Assembly: GCA_026874595.1 (NCBI GenBank)
Contig: CM049315.1
Coordinates: 74,102,401 to 74,166,400 of the forward strand
Direction of reading: 5' to 3'
Origin: Sipunculus nudus
Lineage: Eukaryota; Annelida; Sipuncula; Golfingiida; Sipunculidae
Length of the DNA stretch: 64,000 nucleotides
The position numbers were made by a program, and so were the translations under genes. Below the pieces are notes generated by a model, which saw nothing but the letters and a program-made list of their open reading frames with translations, was not told the origin of the DNA and did no database searches. Shown in pieces: positions 47,805-60,839 of this stretch (the first letter of the stretch is position 1; each line of letters begins with the position of its first letter).

Positions 47805-49727
47805 TTTCCATCTCACTGACAACACAGGTGTTCAGCCTCCTGACAGAGAGTTATTTCTACAGTCGGTGTTTGTTGGTTTTGTACGTAGGCATTCTTCCTT
47901 CCGCCAGACGTCATTTCTACTCAATCTCAATCATCAAACTTTAAAATCAAAATTAGTAACGTTTCAAGTAAACGCCTTTCGATGACATTCAACATGCGTA
48001 TGCTTACAAAATATTACTTATTCCATGAAATCACAAACACGGAACACACAAAAAACACCCATGTTTATTTAATATGCATTTAAACAACATTATTCAACAT
48101 ATTTGAACAGACTACATTAACTTCTTATTTACATTTATACCTACGCTACCCCTGTATATATAAGCCCCGTTGTATTGTGTCTGGCAGATTCTAAAGTCCA
48201 CAATCCTTAACCGGCAGAGCTGTACTCTTATAAGTCCGAATCTTTGCAGTGTGCACAAGAATTGTTTCACGCAGTTAATCATCAGATCCTTGAAACATAA
48301 CATTTCTAGGAGAAAGTGGCAATATATCCTCCGAGAGGACTAAAATCAGTTTTTGAAATAATCGCAAATTTAATAAACAAATCGCTTTTGAACACAGAGC
48401 TGAAAGAATATTAGTATTATTTCCATACAAAAATAATTAGTCTGGCATATGCTGCCATATGTGGGTCTTTTTTTTTTAAATATATCCTTCGTCCCTTTTT
48501 GAGATCGTATTTATAATTAGTTGTATATTGGCTTCCATTGTTAAAATATTTACGATAAAGACTTAGTTGTATATGTTAATGACCAGTTGCTTGTTAGCGC
48601 TATCTAGCACCCTTTTAATGAAACAAAGTGTATGCAAGTGAGAGGTTAATTTTGAGACTGCGTAGAAGCAATATCAATTAAATAAAATTTCACGATCTTT
48701 AAAACTGCAATGTTTTGCGAGGGTTTCATTTTCGCGATCTCGCCATATGTAAAACTTACACAAAGTAAAGCAGTATTATATGAATCAATTATTTTAAATC
48801 ATATGTGCGCAAAATATAAATAATTATACAATATAATATTAACCCATTTGACATTTGACTTTTTTTACAAGGCTATACACGTTACATTTATAACATTAAA
48901 TTCACAGGTCAGCTTGATTATGGTCACAGTAATATTGAATGCTTTAATGCCGGATGTGGAGTTTAAGTATTCAGTAACGGTTTTAATAATTAGTATTGGC
49001 GGGTAAGTAAAACAGACACACGTATCGTTCCGTTCACTGTGCCGTCTTCTGTGTTTAATCCCTACAGGGAACGAATATTTCAGCTCGTGTCCATGCTGAC
49101 CAGGCACTTGTTCCGTTCTCCCTCCCAACCCACCCTCTCTAGTATTTACGCGACTTTGATCAGGAGTTTAAATTTTATGTATATTTTTTTTGGTTTTCAT
49201 GCTATGTCTTTTGCTGTGACCTTATATGTTTTTATGGTGTTACTTTGAGCCTTCAGTCGGTCCTCGTTTGTAATTACAGGTTTTGTATACATTTTTTCAC
49301 AATAAACGTTCAGCTCCACTACCGCGTTCTGTTGTCTTTACCAATGGTCTTTATGTGACAAAAATTTATGACATATAGTATACTTGTGGAAGGGACAAAT
49401 GGTCGTCTTGTTTTTCAGGGTTGCAATATCTCCTTCCAAAACAAAATCTACATCAAGTCGACAAACAACAAATAGTACTTTGATTTTTTAGAACATTCAT
49501 AAGAACATTAGTCACTCTCTGAGGAACAAAACCATAAAGAAGTTATGAAAGTTAAAACTCTCAATGAAGCCGCTCTTCATATTTAGTAATTAAAACCATA
49601 TAATCTCGAATACCCATGTCAGACCCTGAAAGTTTACTTCATCTCCTCCACTTAACCAAAAAACAGTGTTTGTTTGCCCTGATAATTAACATTTAAACCT
49701 CCTTTATGCAAAATAATTTTTGATGAT

Positions 49728-49784
<57 letters not shown>

Positions 49785-50756
49785 TATGAAAAGGAAAGAT
49801 GTTAGATTGAATGGACACTGCATAATTTAGCATTCATGTTATTTAGGAACTATTTCTGAGGGTGTGGTTAATGATTGATCTGAAATAAGAATCTGTGATT
49901 TTGTTTACTGTCAATTTATTAACATGAAATTCTCTAAACTAATTTCATAATTATAAAATAGTCATGTTTGTAATGTTTGGATAAAGTAGCTGCACATATG
50001 GGAACCATGGCAGGACAAATCAGGCAAAATATCTAATTATACTAACAACATACCGTGAAATAACATCAGACCCTTTATATATATATAATATAAATACCAT
50101 ATATATATAATATTATTATTATAATAACAACATTAATTGAAATAACCTATATTTACTGCAAAATTATATCATTAAATATAATTAAATACAATATTAATTA
50201 AATAAGCCAATATGATATATCATCTTATATGATATATATACAATATAATATGAAGTAATACCCTATAAATAATATTCATATAATATCAAAACAACATAAC
50301 TTGAAATTACATATAGTATTTGCAAACAGATATCATTAAAAACACCATTAAATAAAAAATATGATATTATTTTTCATAACAATTCATGGATCAATTAAGA
50401 ATCATCATGCATTTGGGGCAGTATATGCCTTGTATATGGCAGTGTAAATGATGCATGGTTCTACCAGGTACCAATTCCATGAACAGAACACGCGGGGAAC
50501 CCTAATCTGTTCTAAATAGAACCACTGTTCCATATAAAATCATACTGGTTCTTAGTTCTTAAAGGAACCCCAAAGAACTTTTTTCTTTGACCGCACCTTG
50601 TTGCATTGATATCGTGGTAAACAACCGATAACCTTAACATAAGGATACGAATGATGAATAACCACAAGCAAAATACATGTGAACTCATACACACCTAACT
50701 GAAAAATCAATCTTTATGGAAAACGTTTATTTCCTCTTTCGCGCACGAGTGGGCTG
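47805..50756. other. Intergenic 3' of the second channel gene
   Basis: AT-rich. A GC-balanced stretch at about 49030-49330 ending in 'cacaataaacgttcagctcc' may be a retroelement tail. A (TA)n tract is listed separately. The many small ORFs are unsupported. Confidence 0.45.
49732..49780. repeat. (TA)n microsatellite
   Basis: Uninterrupted TA dinucleotides. Confidence 0.95.
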
Positions 50757-51755
50757 TAGGGCCTTGAGCGGGGCGGGTTTTATACTTAAATTATACTTTA
50801 AAAAAAACCTATCATTTGAAGAAATTGGTATTTTTGTATAAAATGTTTACAGGTGTCGTAAAAAATAGTAATATGAAAAGATAAATTGGAAAAAAAAAAT
50901 TTATTCCTGTTAACCCCTTACACTGACTGACAGTTGTAACAACACTATGCAAATGTGTCTTTTCAAGGTATAACGTCAATTTGTTATACAAAATAGATGA
51001 TGCATCCTTAATCTGAAATCTTGACTAATCTTGACTTTAAACAATTATCCTTGCAATGGGAGCTGGTCTTTACTTTGTATAGAGTTACCTGGACTGATGT
51101 TATATATGGACTGTAACCCTGTACTTGTGTCATGTCTCATCTTATATAATATGGCTGGGAGTGAAGCAAGGGCTTGATTACCTTTTATCTTGAAAAGACA
51201 GTGTTTGGCTACAGCTGGCTCTGTAGGTGACTCAATTGACCCAATTTAAATAAAACAGACACAATAAACGAAATGTTTGTTTATTTCCCCAGAAACAATA
51301 TGAAAACATATTAAAGGTGTGTTAAATTATAATGTATATACTAAATCCATCTAACCAATCAAACATGTCTTTAAAAATATTTCATGAATTATGGTTTGAA
51401 TTATTGCAAAAACGTATTCAAATTAATTTTTCATTCCAATCATCAAACATTTCATGTATATTTATAATAAAGGTGTCTTATATATGTGCTGAAAAATTTC
51501 TTGATATGTAATCCTTTGGATCCGATAACTATTTTTAATTATTTTGCGGGCTGGACTGCGGGCCGGAAACTTGAAAAATGCGGGGCGGGGCAGGTGCGGG
51601 CTAAAAGAAAATTTTGCGGGGCGGGTGCGGGCTGAAAGAATCAAAGAAACTGCTGGGCCGGGCGGGCTGAATTTATTTCTTTGATTGCGGGGCGGGCTGA
51701 CAGGGCATGATGCGGGGAGGGTGGGGTTCAATTTTTAAGCCCGCGCAGGGCCCTA
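50757..51755. mobile_element. ~1-kb element with GC-rich inverted ends (possibly hAT-like)
   Basis: The left reads TAGGGCCTTGAGCGGGGCGGG; the right, reverse-complemented, reads TAGGGCCCTGCGCGGGCTTAA. The right 220 bp (51540-51755) is packed with GCGGGGCGGGC units, in strong contrast to the AT-rich interior. Flanks gtgggctg and ggaggcta agree at 5 of 8 positions, a possible decayed 8-bp target duplication as made by hAT elements. No transposase was found. The 89-codon ORF at 51462-51731 is a reading of the GC-rich repeat. Confidence 0.5.
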
Positions 51756-52689
51756 GGAGGCTATCGTCCGTTAATCCGTTTGAGTCATGTATGTATTCGT
51801 GCGATGAGAAATTCAACAAACATGCAGATGGATTTACCAATATGCGTAGCTAAAATGGATTGTATCTCGCACATGGTCGGTGTTGTGAGAAGTTATAATT
51901 AAGTGACTAACCGACTGGTCTTGTTCTGCCGATTGACAGCGGCCTTGAAGGCAATAAAACGTAAATAATGACGAAAATATATGCATCCTCATACCGCCTC
52001 AAGGTGCGATCCTCGTCTAAAGATGTAAACGTTATTTGACGCTGCTGGGCTCGCTGGTCGTATATTCCCTAATGTCAGAAGCCCGAAATGGCACTAGACG
52101 CAGTTTATCAAATGATAATCCCCGAAGGAATAGAGAAATTCATCAAGCGATTCAAAAACCCTGATTAATTCGTATAAACTTATTATCCCTCAGCCATATA
52201 CGCCGTCATATTTATGTCGTCATGAGTCTCTAATGCTGCATTCGTTACCCCTGGGATTTATTGTGTTCACCAGCTGCCAAGTGGTGCAAACGACATACAC
52301 CCTTTCGGTACTCAACAAAAGGCTCACTGACCGGATGTCTAGGTTGTCATAAAAACCAAAAAGAAACTGATGTATGTTTTATAACAAGTGAAAATATAGG
52401 GTTACTCGAAGAACCCTTAGTTCGCGAGTGATATATACCACTGGGACTACGTGTCGAACCCCATTTTAACTTGTCATCCCGTATTAACCATATTAGCCAG
52501 AGGTAAAGAATTAGGACACTTGGCAACCATACCTATATGACTCCGCCCATATATACACGTAGGCCATGTGATTTTAGTTATCCGTTTGAAAGCGATAAAT
52601 TCAAATTCAGATTAATGGGTAAAACTGACACATGACTGTCATTCGTAGTAATGTCCCAACAGCTTCAGAACGTCAGTAATAATGCACAG
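51756..52689. other. Intergenic, nothing recognised
   Basis: No coding, RNA or repeat feature supported. Confidence 0.45.
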
Positions 52690-53100
52690 AGGTTTCGTCT
52701 GTCCGTTTGTCGGCCATCCCTCCGTCCATCCGTCCGTTACAAATTTGTTAACGCGATAACATAAGATACAGTCAACAAACTTGCAGCAAGGGCTAGGTCA
52801 AGTTTAAACATGGATGACCTTGACGCAATTTCCAAGGTCACACCGGCGAAAATGCTGAAATGATGTTAACACATTAACTAGATAATAATTTGAGGCACAG
52901 TCACAAACCTTGAAGCATTGACTTTTACAATGCTTTTTCACAAACCTTACCTCATGAAAGGCCAGGTCAGGTTCGAAATTTGATAACCTTCATGCACTTT
53001 TCAAGGATGAAGAGGTAATCGGCTGTGTGATATTGACCCATTTCAAATTTCATACATGTATTCACAACCTTTCTTCTAAATATTCCCACGTCAGGCGGGG
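52690..53100 (+). repeat. Degenerate ~150-bp monomer repeat with GTCCGT head
   Basis: A head of 'gtccgttt...ccgtccatccgtccgtt' is followed by monomers starting 'aacgcgataac' (near 52750) and 'aacacattaac' (near 52867). Each contains 'cagtca(a/c)aaac' and later 'ggtcaggttcgaa' / 'aggtcaagtttaaac' parts. I know this layout from dispersed minisatellite-type repeats in marine invertebrate genomes; the name is not recalled. Confidence 0.55.
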
Positions 53101-56100
53101 GAAATACCAGATTTGTTCCAAAGATAAACTTTCCATTGTCTCTTTTGTTTCTAAAGTTAATATTTAGCCAGTTTAGGACGAATTTCTTTTAAAGTGGTGT
53201 AACATTTTCCAACAAAACTAAAAATTTGAATTAAAGCATGATAGTTACTGCATCGAAAAGGAATTAGACGTTTTGTGAATATCCGATACATTTGATCGAA
53301 GGGTATGTTGCCCATACAAACCATTTGCATATAAAAACATTTTCTTACATGTGTCTTGACGGAATGCATGACCGGCTACGCGGATGATGCTAACGTTATC
53401 CTGTATGTACTATAAGTTTATTATCAAATACTTGCAACGAGTGGCCTATGACTTGGGCTCGATAGCCAATGATAATGGAATCAAACAGCCCTATGAATTT
53501 ATTTAAATTAACTAAGTCTACATTGCATTCGATTGGATTTTTATTCAACGGTATATGAACGGTAGTACGTTTCTTATCAGATGACTTTTCCAGCCTGATT
53601 GTAAACACATACACATAAACCATAATCCGTATTACCGGTGTGTCCTTTAGTTATTGATGGTACGACAGTGCTTTACTGACATGAAAAGTTAAAGTATATA
53701 TAGTTGTAATAATTATATATATAAATATATATATTTATATATATATATATATTAGAAATAAAGAGATAAAAATGCTATGTTTGTTATAGATAATCATCTG
53801 TAATGGCTGCCAGGACATAAAATGAAATCGAAGAACAATATTAACATAGAAATTTGAATCAAACTTGGGAAGAGATAATTTATTTTGACATTTATTAGGG
53901 CGCTCCAATGAAAACATAAACCTATTTTCATTAAAGATTGGCTGCCAATCTCAGAATATAATTCCCTTTTACATGTCTACCAAAAACCACGTAGCAAAGT
54001 TAATGAACAGCCAAGACCATTGTTTCGGGTTTCATTTAAAAGATGGGAAGATGGCTGGTAATAATATTTTTCGTCTAATGGGAACACAAATACGTCATTC
54101 AAAGTGTTATTTGGCTAACTAAAATTTAAAACCATGCAACTGTCATTCTGTTGTATATTTGATGATTTAGAATCGGCTGTTATTTTTCTATGGCATCACG
54201 TTCATATTATGAGTTAATCCGACAGCTGATTTTGTCAGACATAAATAAAATATTCATGAGGTACTCCAGAATTTATCTGAACGCTGAAAAAAATCCATTC
54301 TCAAGCAGAAATGACCACAGCTTTGACTCTGTTCTCTATTTCTGAGACCGCGTGAGTTGCATCTTTAAACCCTTCATATATCATGTATTTATGTAACACC
54401 CCTTAATCTATACATTGACTGGTTCAAATTTGTTTTTCATACATATATGGTTGGTAAAATTTTACGATAGGGAATATAACGGGATATAACTATTGATACA
54501 TTAAATGACATTAAGCCAATAAGATGCCAATGTAATGAATACTAAGAAAATAGCCTAAATAATTGATAAAATACATAAATTCTAATATTTTGTTTCAGCT
54601 ATTCAGCTGTCTACCTATAACAATGGTTTTAGATTTAACGAGGACTCTAAAAAGTTAAATCAAGCCAAGAATGAAACAAATATTGTCTTTTGGTTGTTCC
54701 CTCAGTTTCAGTAATGAAACCTATTACATTAAAGTGTCAAGATTGACATTACGTTTGAAATGTTCACGAAAACAACCTATATTTAAAAATATATTTAAAA
54801 TGTAGTGGTTATAATTATCATACAACATATATAATCTTCTTACCTGCGCGATCGAAGGTTATTGTTTTCATTCAATTCTGTGTGCGAAGTTCAATGTTGG
54901 TGTCAATCCAAGCGTAAATAACCTCAAAATGAGTGTTTTATTGGTTTTAAAGCACATTTAACAACTTGCACTTGTTGCATGTGGCCATATGGCCATCTGT
55001 CGAGCGTGAACTGTAACTTCACAGTCGACAATGACGTCACACCTCGTCAATCATGGGAAGGGGGGAGGGCATGGTTGTTGTACGTTATGCTTGTTGTGAC
55101 GTCCAGCAATACTACGATATCCACGGCGTTTTTCAAAATATTCAGTTAACATTTTCCAAGCAATAGCACAGGTTTAATTAAAATTCTATATCACTTTCTT
55201 GCGCGCAGGGTTTGCGTCTCATTATAGAAAGCTTTTTTTAATTATCTAATGAAATGATGGCTCAGTTTCTACTTTTCTCTAAAATATAGTGAGATATTGG
55301 TAATATCACAAATACAGCATGCAGGAAAAAGAGTTACATTTGCGAATGGATCATTTCTCACAGAGTAGAATGTTTACTTGTTAAATGGAAAATATAAACT
55401 CAATATTTATATTTATTTTTTTTTTTTTCAATTGTATAACAAATTGGACAACCTCATTTTAAAAGTCTCTTTTTTGCACTGACGGCTTGTCTTCTCTTTC
55501 AGGTTGTCAGGTTTCATTACCTTTGATCCTCTCTGTGGATTAATGTCTGCCATCATTCTAAAAAAGAAGGTTTATTTATTAAACAAAGGCAAGTCCTTCA
55601 TTTTAAATGTCTATGAATTTCATATTGTGATATAAAGCTTTCGATTGATGCTATAAATAAAACAGTTATGAAGTAAGTTGCTAAAGGCAACCTCTCAGTT
55701 TTGTCTCAAACTGACAATTGGGACATTTCATCATTTAATCCATAACTTGACCCATATAGCTTCATGAAAGGTACGCAAGACTAAAGGAAATAATGCTAGG
55801 TAATATTATCAAGTTCATATTTATTTCATGGGCTTTATTTAAGTCTATAATTTGATTCATTTGATATATGATTTGTGTCTAGTATAAGCTCTTGACGTAG
55901 TCTTAAAGTGTTGAAACATGAAGCACTTTTAAGACTATGTAGTGTATTGTGACCTTGAATAATGCATTTGACCTCAAGCAACCATTTACATGGTGAACTA
56001 CCTGTATTAGCTTTAATACGCTTCTCCAATTCCCCATTTTAATGTTTTTTTCTGAATTTTCCAAATAAGCAACCATCAAAATATTGTATCATTCTATTAA

Positions 56101-56399
56101 ATAATTACTTTTAACTTTTTAATATTATTTTTTTTAATCAATATTTAATTGTTAACACATACCGTTGCACAAACACGAAGGTGAGGTTAACAATAGTAGG
56201 ACCCAAAGTCCAAATATCATTCTCAGCAGCACATTGTGGGTAGCACACCGCCTTCAACAACTGCATAACAGTTGTCCCCAAGTGGATGTTTACCTAACAA
56301 AAAAACGAATATATTTTATATACTTTTAAGTATTTTATCTTATTCTTAAGAAGGACAGCCAGCAAACTGGCTGGATATGTATGAATGTATAAATATATA

Positions 56400-56491
<92 letters not shown>

Positions 56492-56999
56492 AATAAGAAA
56501 CTAACAGCATGTTAAACATATCAAGTCAGAGAAAGCGATCTGAAACAATATTTCAAAGGAGTTTTTACATTTACATTCGTTATAATGAGGAAGTGTCCGA
56601 GTGTAACATAATAGGCCAGGGCCAAAACTGAGTCATAAAAAATGTGTGACACATTTACAAAATTGTAACTTGGTGCGGTGTACGTTAGACGGCACAATAA
56701 ATTCTGTTTTTACATTGCGTAATATGTCTTTAGGAGTTTAAGACGAATCCTACCTTTGAGGATTTCATCAATAATTGAAAACCCTTTGCGAAATTTGATA
56801 ATTTTGAGAATGAGGACCAAATTAGAAAGACCATAGATAACAATATATAAATTTATTCCCACCGATAACGAAAATAACCAGCCCTCAAATATTTCTTGCT
56901 TCATATTGTAACTTTTCCTCTGTGCCTCGCGCAAAATATATACTGCAAAAAGTTACAGCTGAATTCAAATGATTGTGATTGCTTTAAGCCATGCAAAAC
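53101..56999. other. AT-rich intergenic with microsatellites
   Basis: Contains (TA)-rich DNA near 53700-53752 and a (CT)n(TA)n tract at 56402-56487. A splice-acceptor-like 'tctctttcag' near 55501 is followed by a short open stretch but no recognisable protein. The small ORFs at 53157-53623 and 56710-56934 have no supporting context. Confidence 0.45.
56402..56487. repeat. Compound (CT)n(TA)n microsatellite
   Basis: CT dinucleotides to about 56431, then TA dinucleotides to 56487. Confidence 0.95.
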
Positions 57000-59900
57000 A
57001 AAATTGTACTTTGTATTAATGTTACTCTACATTTGATGGCAACATGTGGGTCGGGCATTTTATCTTGCTTCTGATTATATTAATGCAGACATAATTATAG
57101 CAGGAAGAACAGGAACCATGGAGGATTATATTACACCTTGTAGATTAGATAATCCATTGAATGAAGTAATCTGCTGTATTGATGACAGTATAATAGAAAG
57201 ATGCTATAAGGATAAGGTAATTAACAGTTATGGAAGACTGCATTTAAATACGTGTATTTAACATGATCTAAAAATCCTAAATGGTAGATCAGAGAATTAT
57301 CGAGATGGAGATTTTACCTGTGTATCTAACAGAGGAACCAGTACTGTATATTATATTGTCATGTCAACAAATCTTGTCAATTATGTAACCAATTTTGAAG
57401 TTCTCAAATTTGACCTTTCTGATCACTTTCCTATTTGTTGTAGGTTTACTACTACCATGGAAAAACACATACCTGCACCTGCACCCTTACCAGAGGGTTT
57501 ATGGGAAGCACGACTTTGCACTTGCACTGCACAATATTTTAATAGACCAGACAGGTAATGTATCTGTTTCAGTATTTAGAAACCAGTTGCTAAATAGTGA
57601 TGTAAATCCAGACCAGGCAGTAAACACATTAGAACAGATTTTAAATAAAATACGTTCTCCACTAGTAAAATCCCCAAAAGCCCCTAAAATTCAAAACCAC
57701 CACCATGGCGGGATAATGAATGCTCAGATTTCAGGGAACAAAAATATCTGGCATCAAATAAATTTAGAAATACAGTAGAATTGGAAATTTTTCAGGAATA
57801 TAAGGAGAAAAGGTAGAAATTCAAATTACTTTGTAAACAAAAGAAAAACAATTATAAAACTTATTTACAAATTTCATTGTTGGATGATGTGCATAAACCT
57901 AAATATTTTTGGAGAAAAGTCAATAACCAGAGACACGCCAAAATGTGCTGATAAAAACAAAGAAACATGGCATCATTATTTGAAAAATCTTTTGAATGTT
58001 GATGTTGTTATCATTGTTCGGAGTTTGAGAAAACCGTTAACTCCTACCTTTCAAATCATGAACATTCCTGTGAAACTTGTACCAAAAATTATCCATTGGA
58101 AATAAATTCCGCTATCACAGAAAGAGAAATTATTTGGAGCATAGAAAAAGTTGTGATAACAAGAAGGACAGATGGACTTGTTGTTGAAATTTATAAATGT
58201 ATAAACAATGAAATATCACCAATCTTAACTTTACTATTTAATATGATTATGACAACAGGTATATACCAAAAGAGGTTGTCAGAAGCAATATCGAATCCTA
58301 TCTACAAGTCGGGTAATATCAATAATACAAATAATTAGAGAGGAATTGCTTTACTTATTATAACAGGTAAACTATTAACAAAAATAATTAGCAGTAGATT
58401 TACAAATTGGGCAGAGAAAAATAACATGTTGTTTGAAAATCAAGCTGGGTACAGACATGGATATTCTACTATTGATAATATATTTACATTATATGCTTTG
58501 AAACAAAAATATTAATGTAAGAAAAGAGGTAGGATGCATTGTTTTTTTGTCAATTTTTGTAAAGCTTTTGACAGATTCCCACGTAAAATGTTTCGGTACA
58601 GATTACATAAAATTTGAATTCATAGAAATACAATTAAAGTATTTTAATCAACGTTTAGCAACTTAACTTGTTGTGTAAAAACGGACAAAGTATTAACTGA
58701 AACCTTCTTATGTAGTAATGGCACCAGACAAGGTTGTTTGCTAAGCCCTATATTATTTATATTATATCTTAACCAGTTCTTAGCAATGATTAAAGAAGCA
58801 ACATTACCAGGAATTCAAATGTCACAAGAATCCTAAGATATAAATATTTTAGCTTTTGCAGATGATATATGTATTGTTTGCGACTCGGTTGGTCGCGTAC
58901 AAAATATAATGAACATATCAGCATTTTTTGTAACCATTGGAGTATGCAAGTAAATGCAGAAAAAACAGAAGCTGTAGTATTTAAGAGGGCAGGTATACTT
59001 AAACAGAATGAAAAATGGTATTTCAAAGGAAAACACTTAAATAATGTGAACCATATATGTATCTGGGAAAAATATTTTCTTCAACATAGTCGTGGAATCC
59101 TTGTCTGAAATTATTAACACTTTAAGCACAGAAGGGTCTGAATAAAGTAAAAAAGGTGAATCTAAATGTGGTAAAATATCTCCTGATATCATTATGAATA
59201 TATTTGATAAAGTTGCAGTACCAGCATTATTTTATGGATCTGAAATTTGGGGATTCTTATCAAGACCAATTATAGATAATGAGCAATCAAGGTTTTGTAA
59301 AGAAATTAAGAGTGTTAGCAGAAGCACATTTAATACAGGAGTATTGCTTGAATGTGGTAGATATCCTATGCATTGTATGTACTTGAAGAGATGACTAAAA
59401 TATTGGTTACGAATACTCAATATGGGAAATTCTATAAATCCTTTTATTTGTTATAATGCCTTTAAACGGTTAAATGAACAGTGTGTGTCGACATGGCCAG
59501 GTTATATTAAGCATTTATTGAATAGGTATCGGTTTGGTCATGCATGGTTAGAACAGGGAGTTGGTGATGAAAAAAATTTTCATTGATATGTTTTAACAAA
59601 GAGTCAAGGATATAGGACAGCTAGAGATGTTATCTGAAATAAAGAAAAAAATCTAAACTCATTATATATAGTGAAGTAAAATCAGGCATTGATCCAGAAC
59701 GATACTTAAATAATTTCCCATACATCTATAGACAGGGTTAGCAAAATTTCGACTATGAACCATGATTTTGACATTGAAGTAGGCAGAAGAAGTAATATAC
59801 CAGTAAATATGAGACTGTAAATTTTGTGAAAATGATGAAATAGAAAATGAGGCCCACATTCTTTTCAAGTGTTCCAGATATAAAGATTAAATAAATCAAT

Positions 59901-60298
59901 TTTTATCATTTATACAGAATTTTTCCACCAAAAAATATGGTTATATCCAGATTTTGAGAACACAGAATCACAGGATACTATATAATTTAGCTGTATTTTT
60001 TATTTCAAGTAAACAGAGTAAGACAGGAAACATTTAAGAAAATAACATACCATAAAGTAGTACTTTAATTAATAATTTCACTGAATACTGTAAGTAATGT
60101 ATAATTGAAAATGGTAAATATATATATTTAAATTTGTGTATATCAGTGCTTCTTTTCTACGACATGTATATCTTTTAACATGATGTAACACATATTGGCA
60201 GAAAGCGATGGCAAACTTGTGTATATTTATGTTACTTATGTTATTTATACTTTGGGCCATGAGGCCTTTCTACAATAAAACGTTGTTGTTGTATAAAG
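57000..60298 (+). mobile_element. Decayed non-LTR retrotransposon (LINE), 5'-truncated
   Basis: Endonuclease remains come first: 'IIIAGRTGTMEDYI' (about 57085) where such enzymes have G-D-x-N-x-R-T-G, then 'FDLSDHFPI' (about 57410) with the S-D-H motif. Reverse transcriptase parts follow: 'GIALLIITGKLLTK', 'NQAGYRHGYSTIDNIF' (about 58440), 'NGTRQGCLLSPILF' (about 58718) and the catalytic 'FADDICIV' (58854-58877). Then comes the post-RT 'ALFYGSEIWG' (about 59225). At least a dozen stops and frame changes break it. The 3' end has 'tgggccatgaggcctt', an 'aataaaac' and a short GTT repeat, a typical LINE tail. The motifs fit a CR1/L2/I-type element; the clade is not certain. 5' truncation fits target-primed insertion. 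Confidence 0.82.
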
Positions 60299-60839
60299 GA
60301 AAATTCATTAGTAGAAGCTCATATAACACAACTCAAAAGACATACAGATCCCAAAATGCACATTTCATCTTGTCGCTAGGAGGCCATCCTGGATAAGATA
60401 CAAAAATATTTAATGTGCATCAACTGCCTATAATGTCTAACATGCATACTATACTATTTTAAAATCATGCGCAAGGCCCAGCTAGAGAGATAAGAGGCCG
60501 ATTCTGGCCAATATTATTTTAAATTTTCAGCTTTCTATGCATGGCTTTTTTTTCACAGCCACATAAACATGTATATGGTGAAATAAGGAGCGTGTTTATT
60601 AGAGGGAGCAAGATTAGTAGAAGTACGACGTATTACCTCTAATAAAAACACCTCTTCTAATCCCCCCCCAAACACACACACACACACATCTTTCTAGATG
60701 AAAGTCAAACCAAATTTCCATGCAGTGTCAGATAAAGATGCAATATACAGTAAAATTATAAATATTTGTCTTGCTTGCTTGGTATGATAAAAAAAAGCTC
60801 AGTGTACAAAATCCCACATATGCTAATAAAGACTCGCCC
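60299..60839. other. Intergenic, short (CA)n
   Basis: A C-run then (CA)n near 60662-60687. Nothing else recognised. Confidence 0.45.

Noticed and set aside
53157-53623. Two minus-strand ORFs of 70 and 75 codons
   Set aside because: No shared family, splice signals or repeat ends support them.
55495-55590. Possible exon after 'tctctttcag'
   Set aside because: A good acceptor-like site, but only a short open stretch with no donor or recognisable protein.
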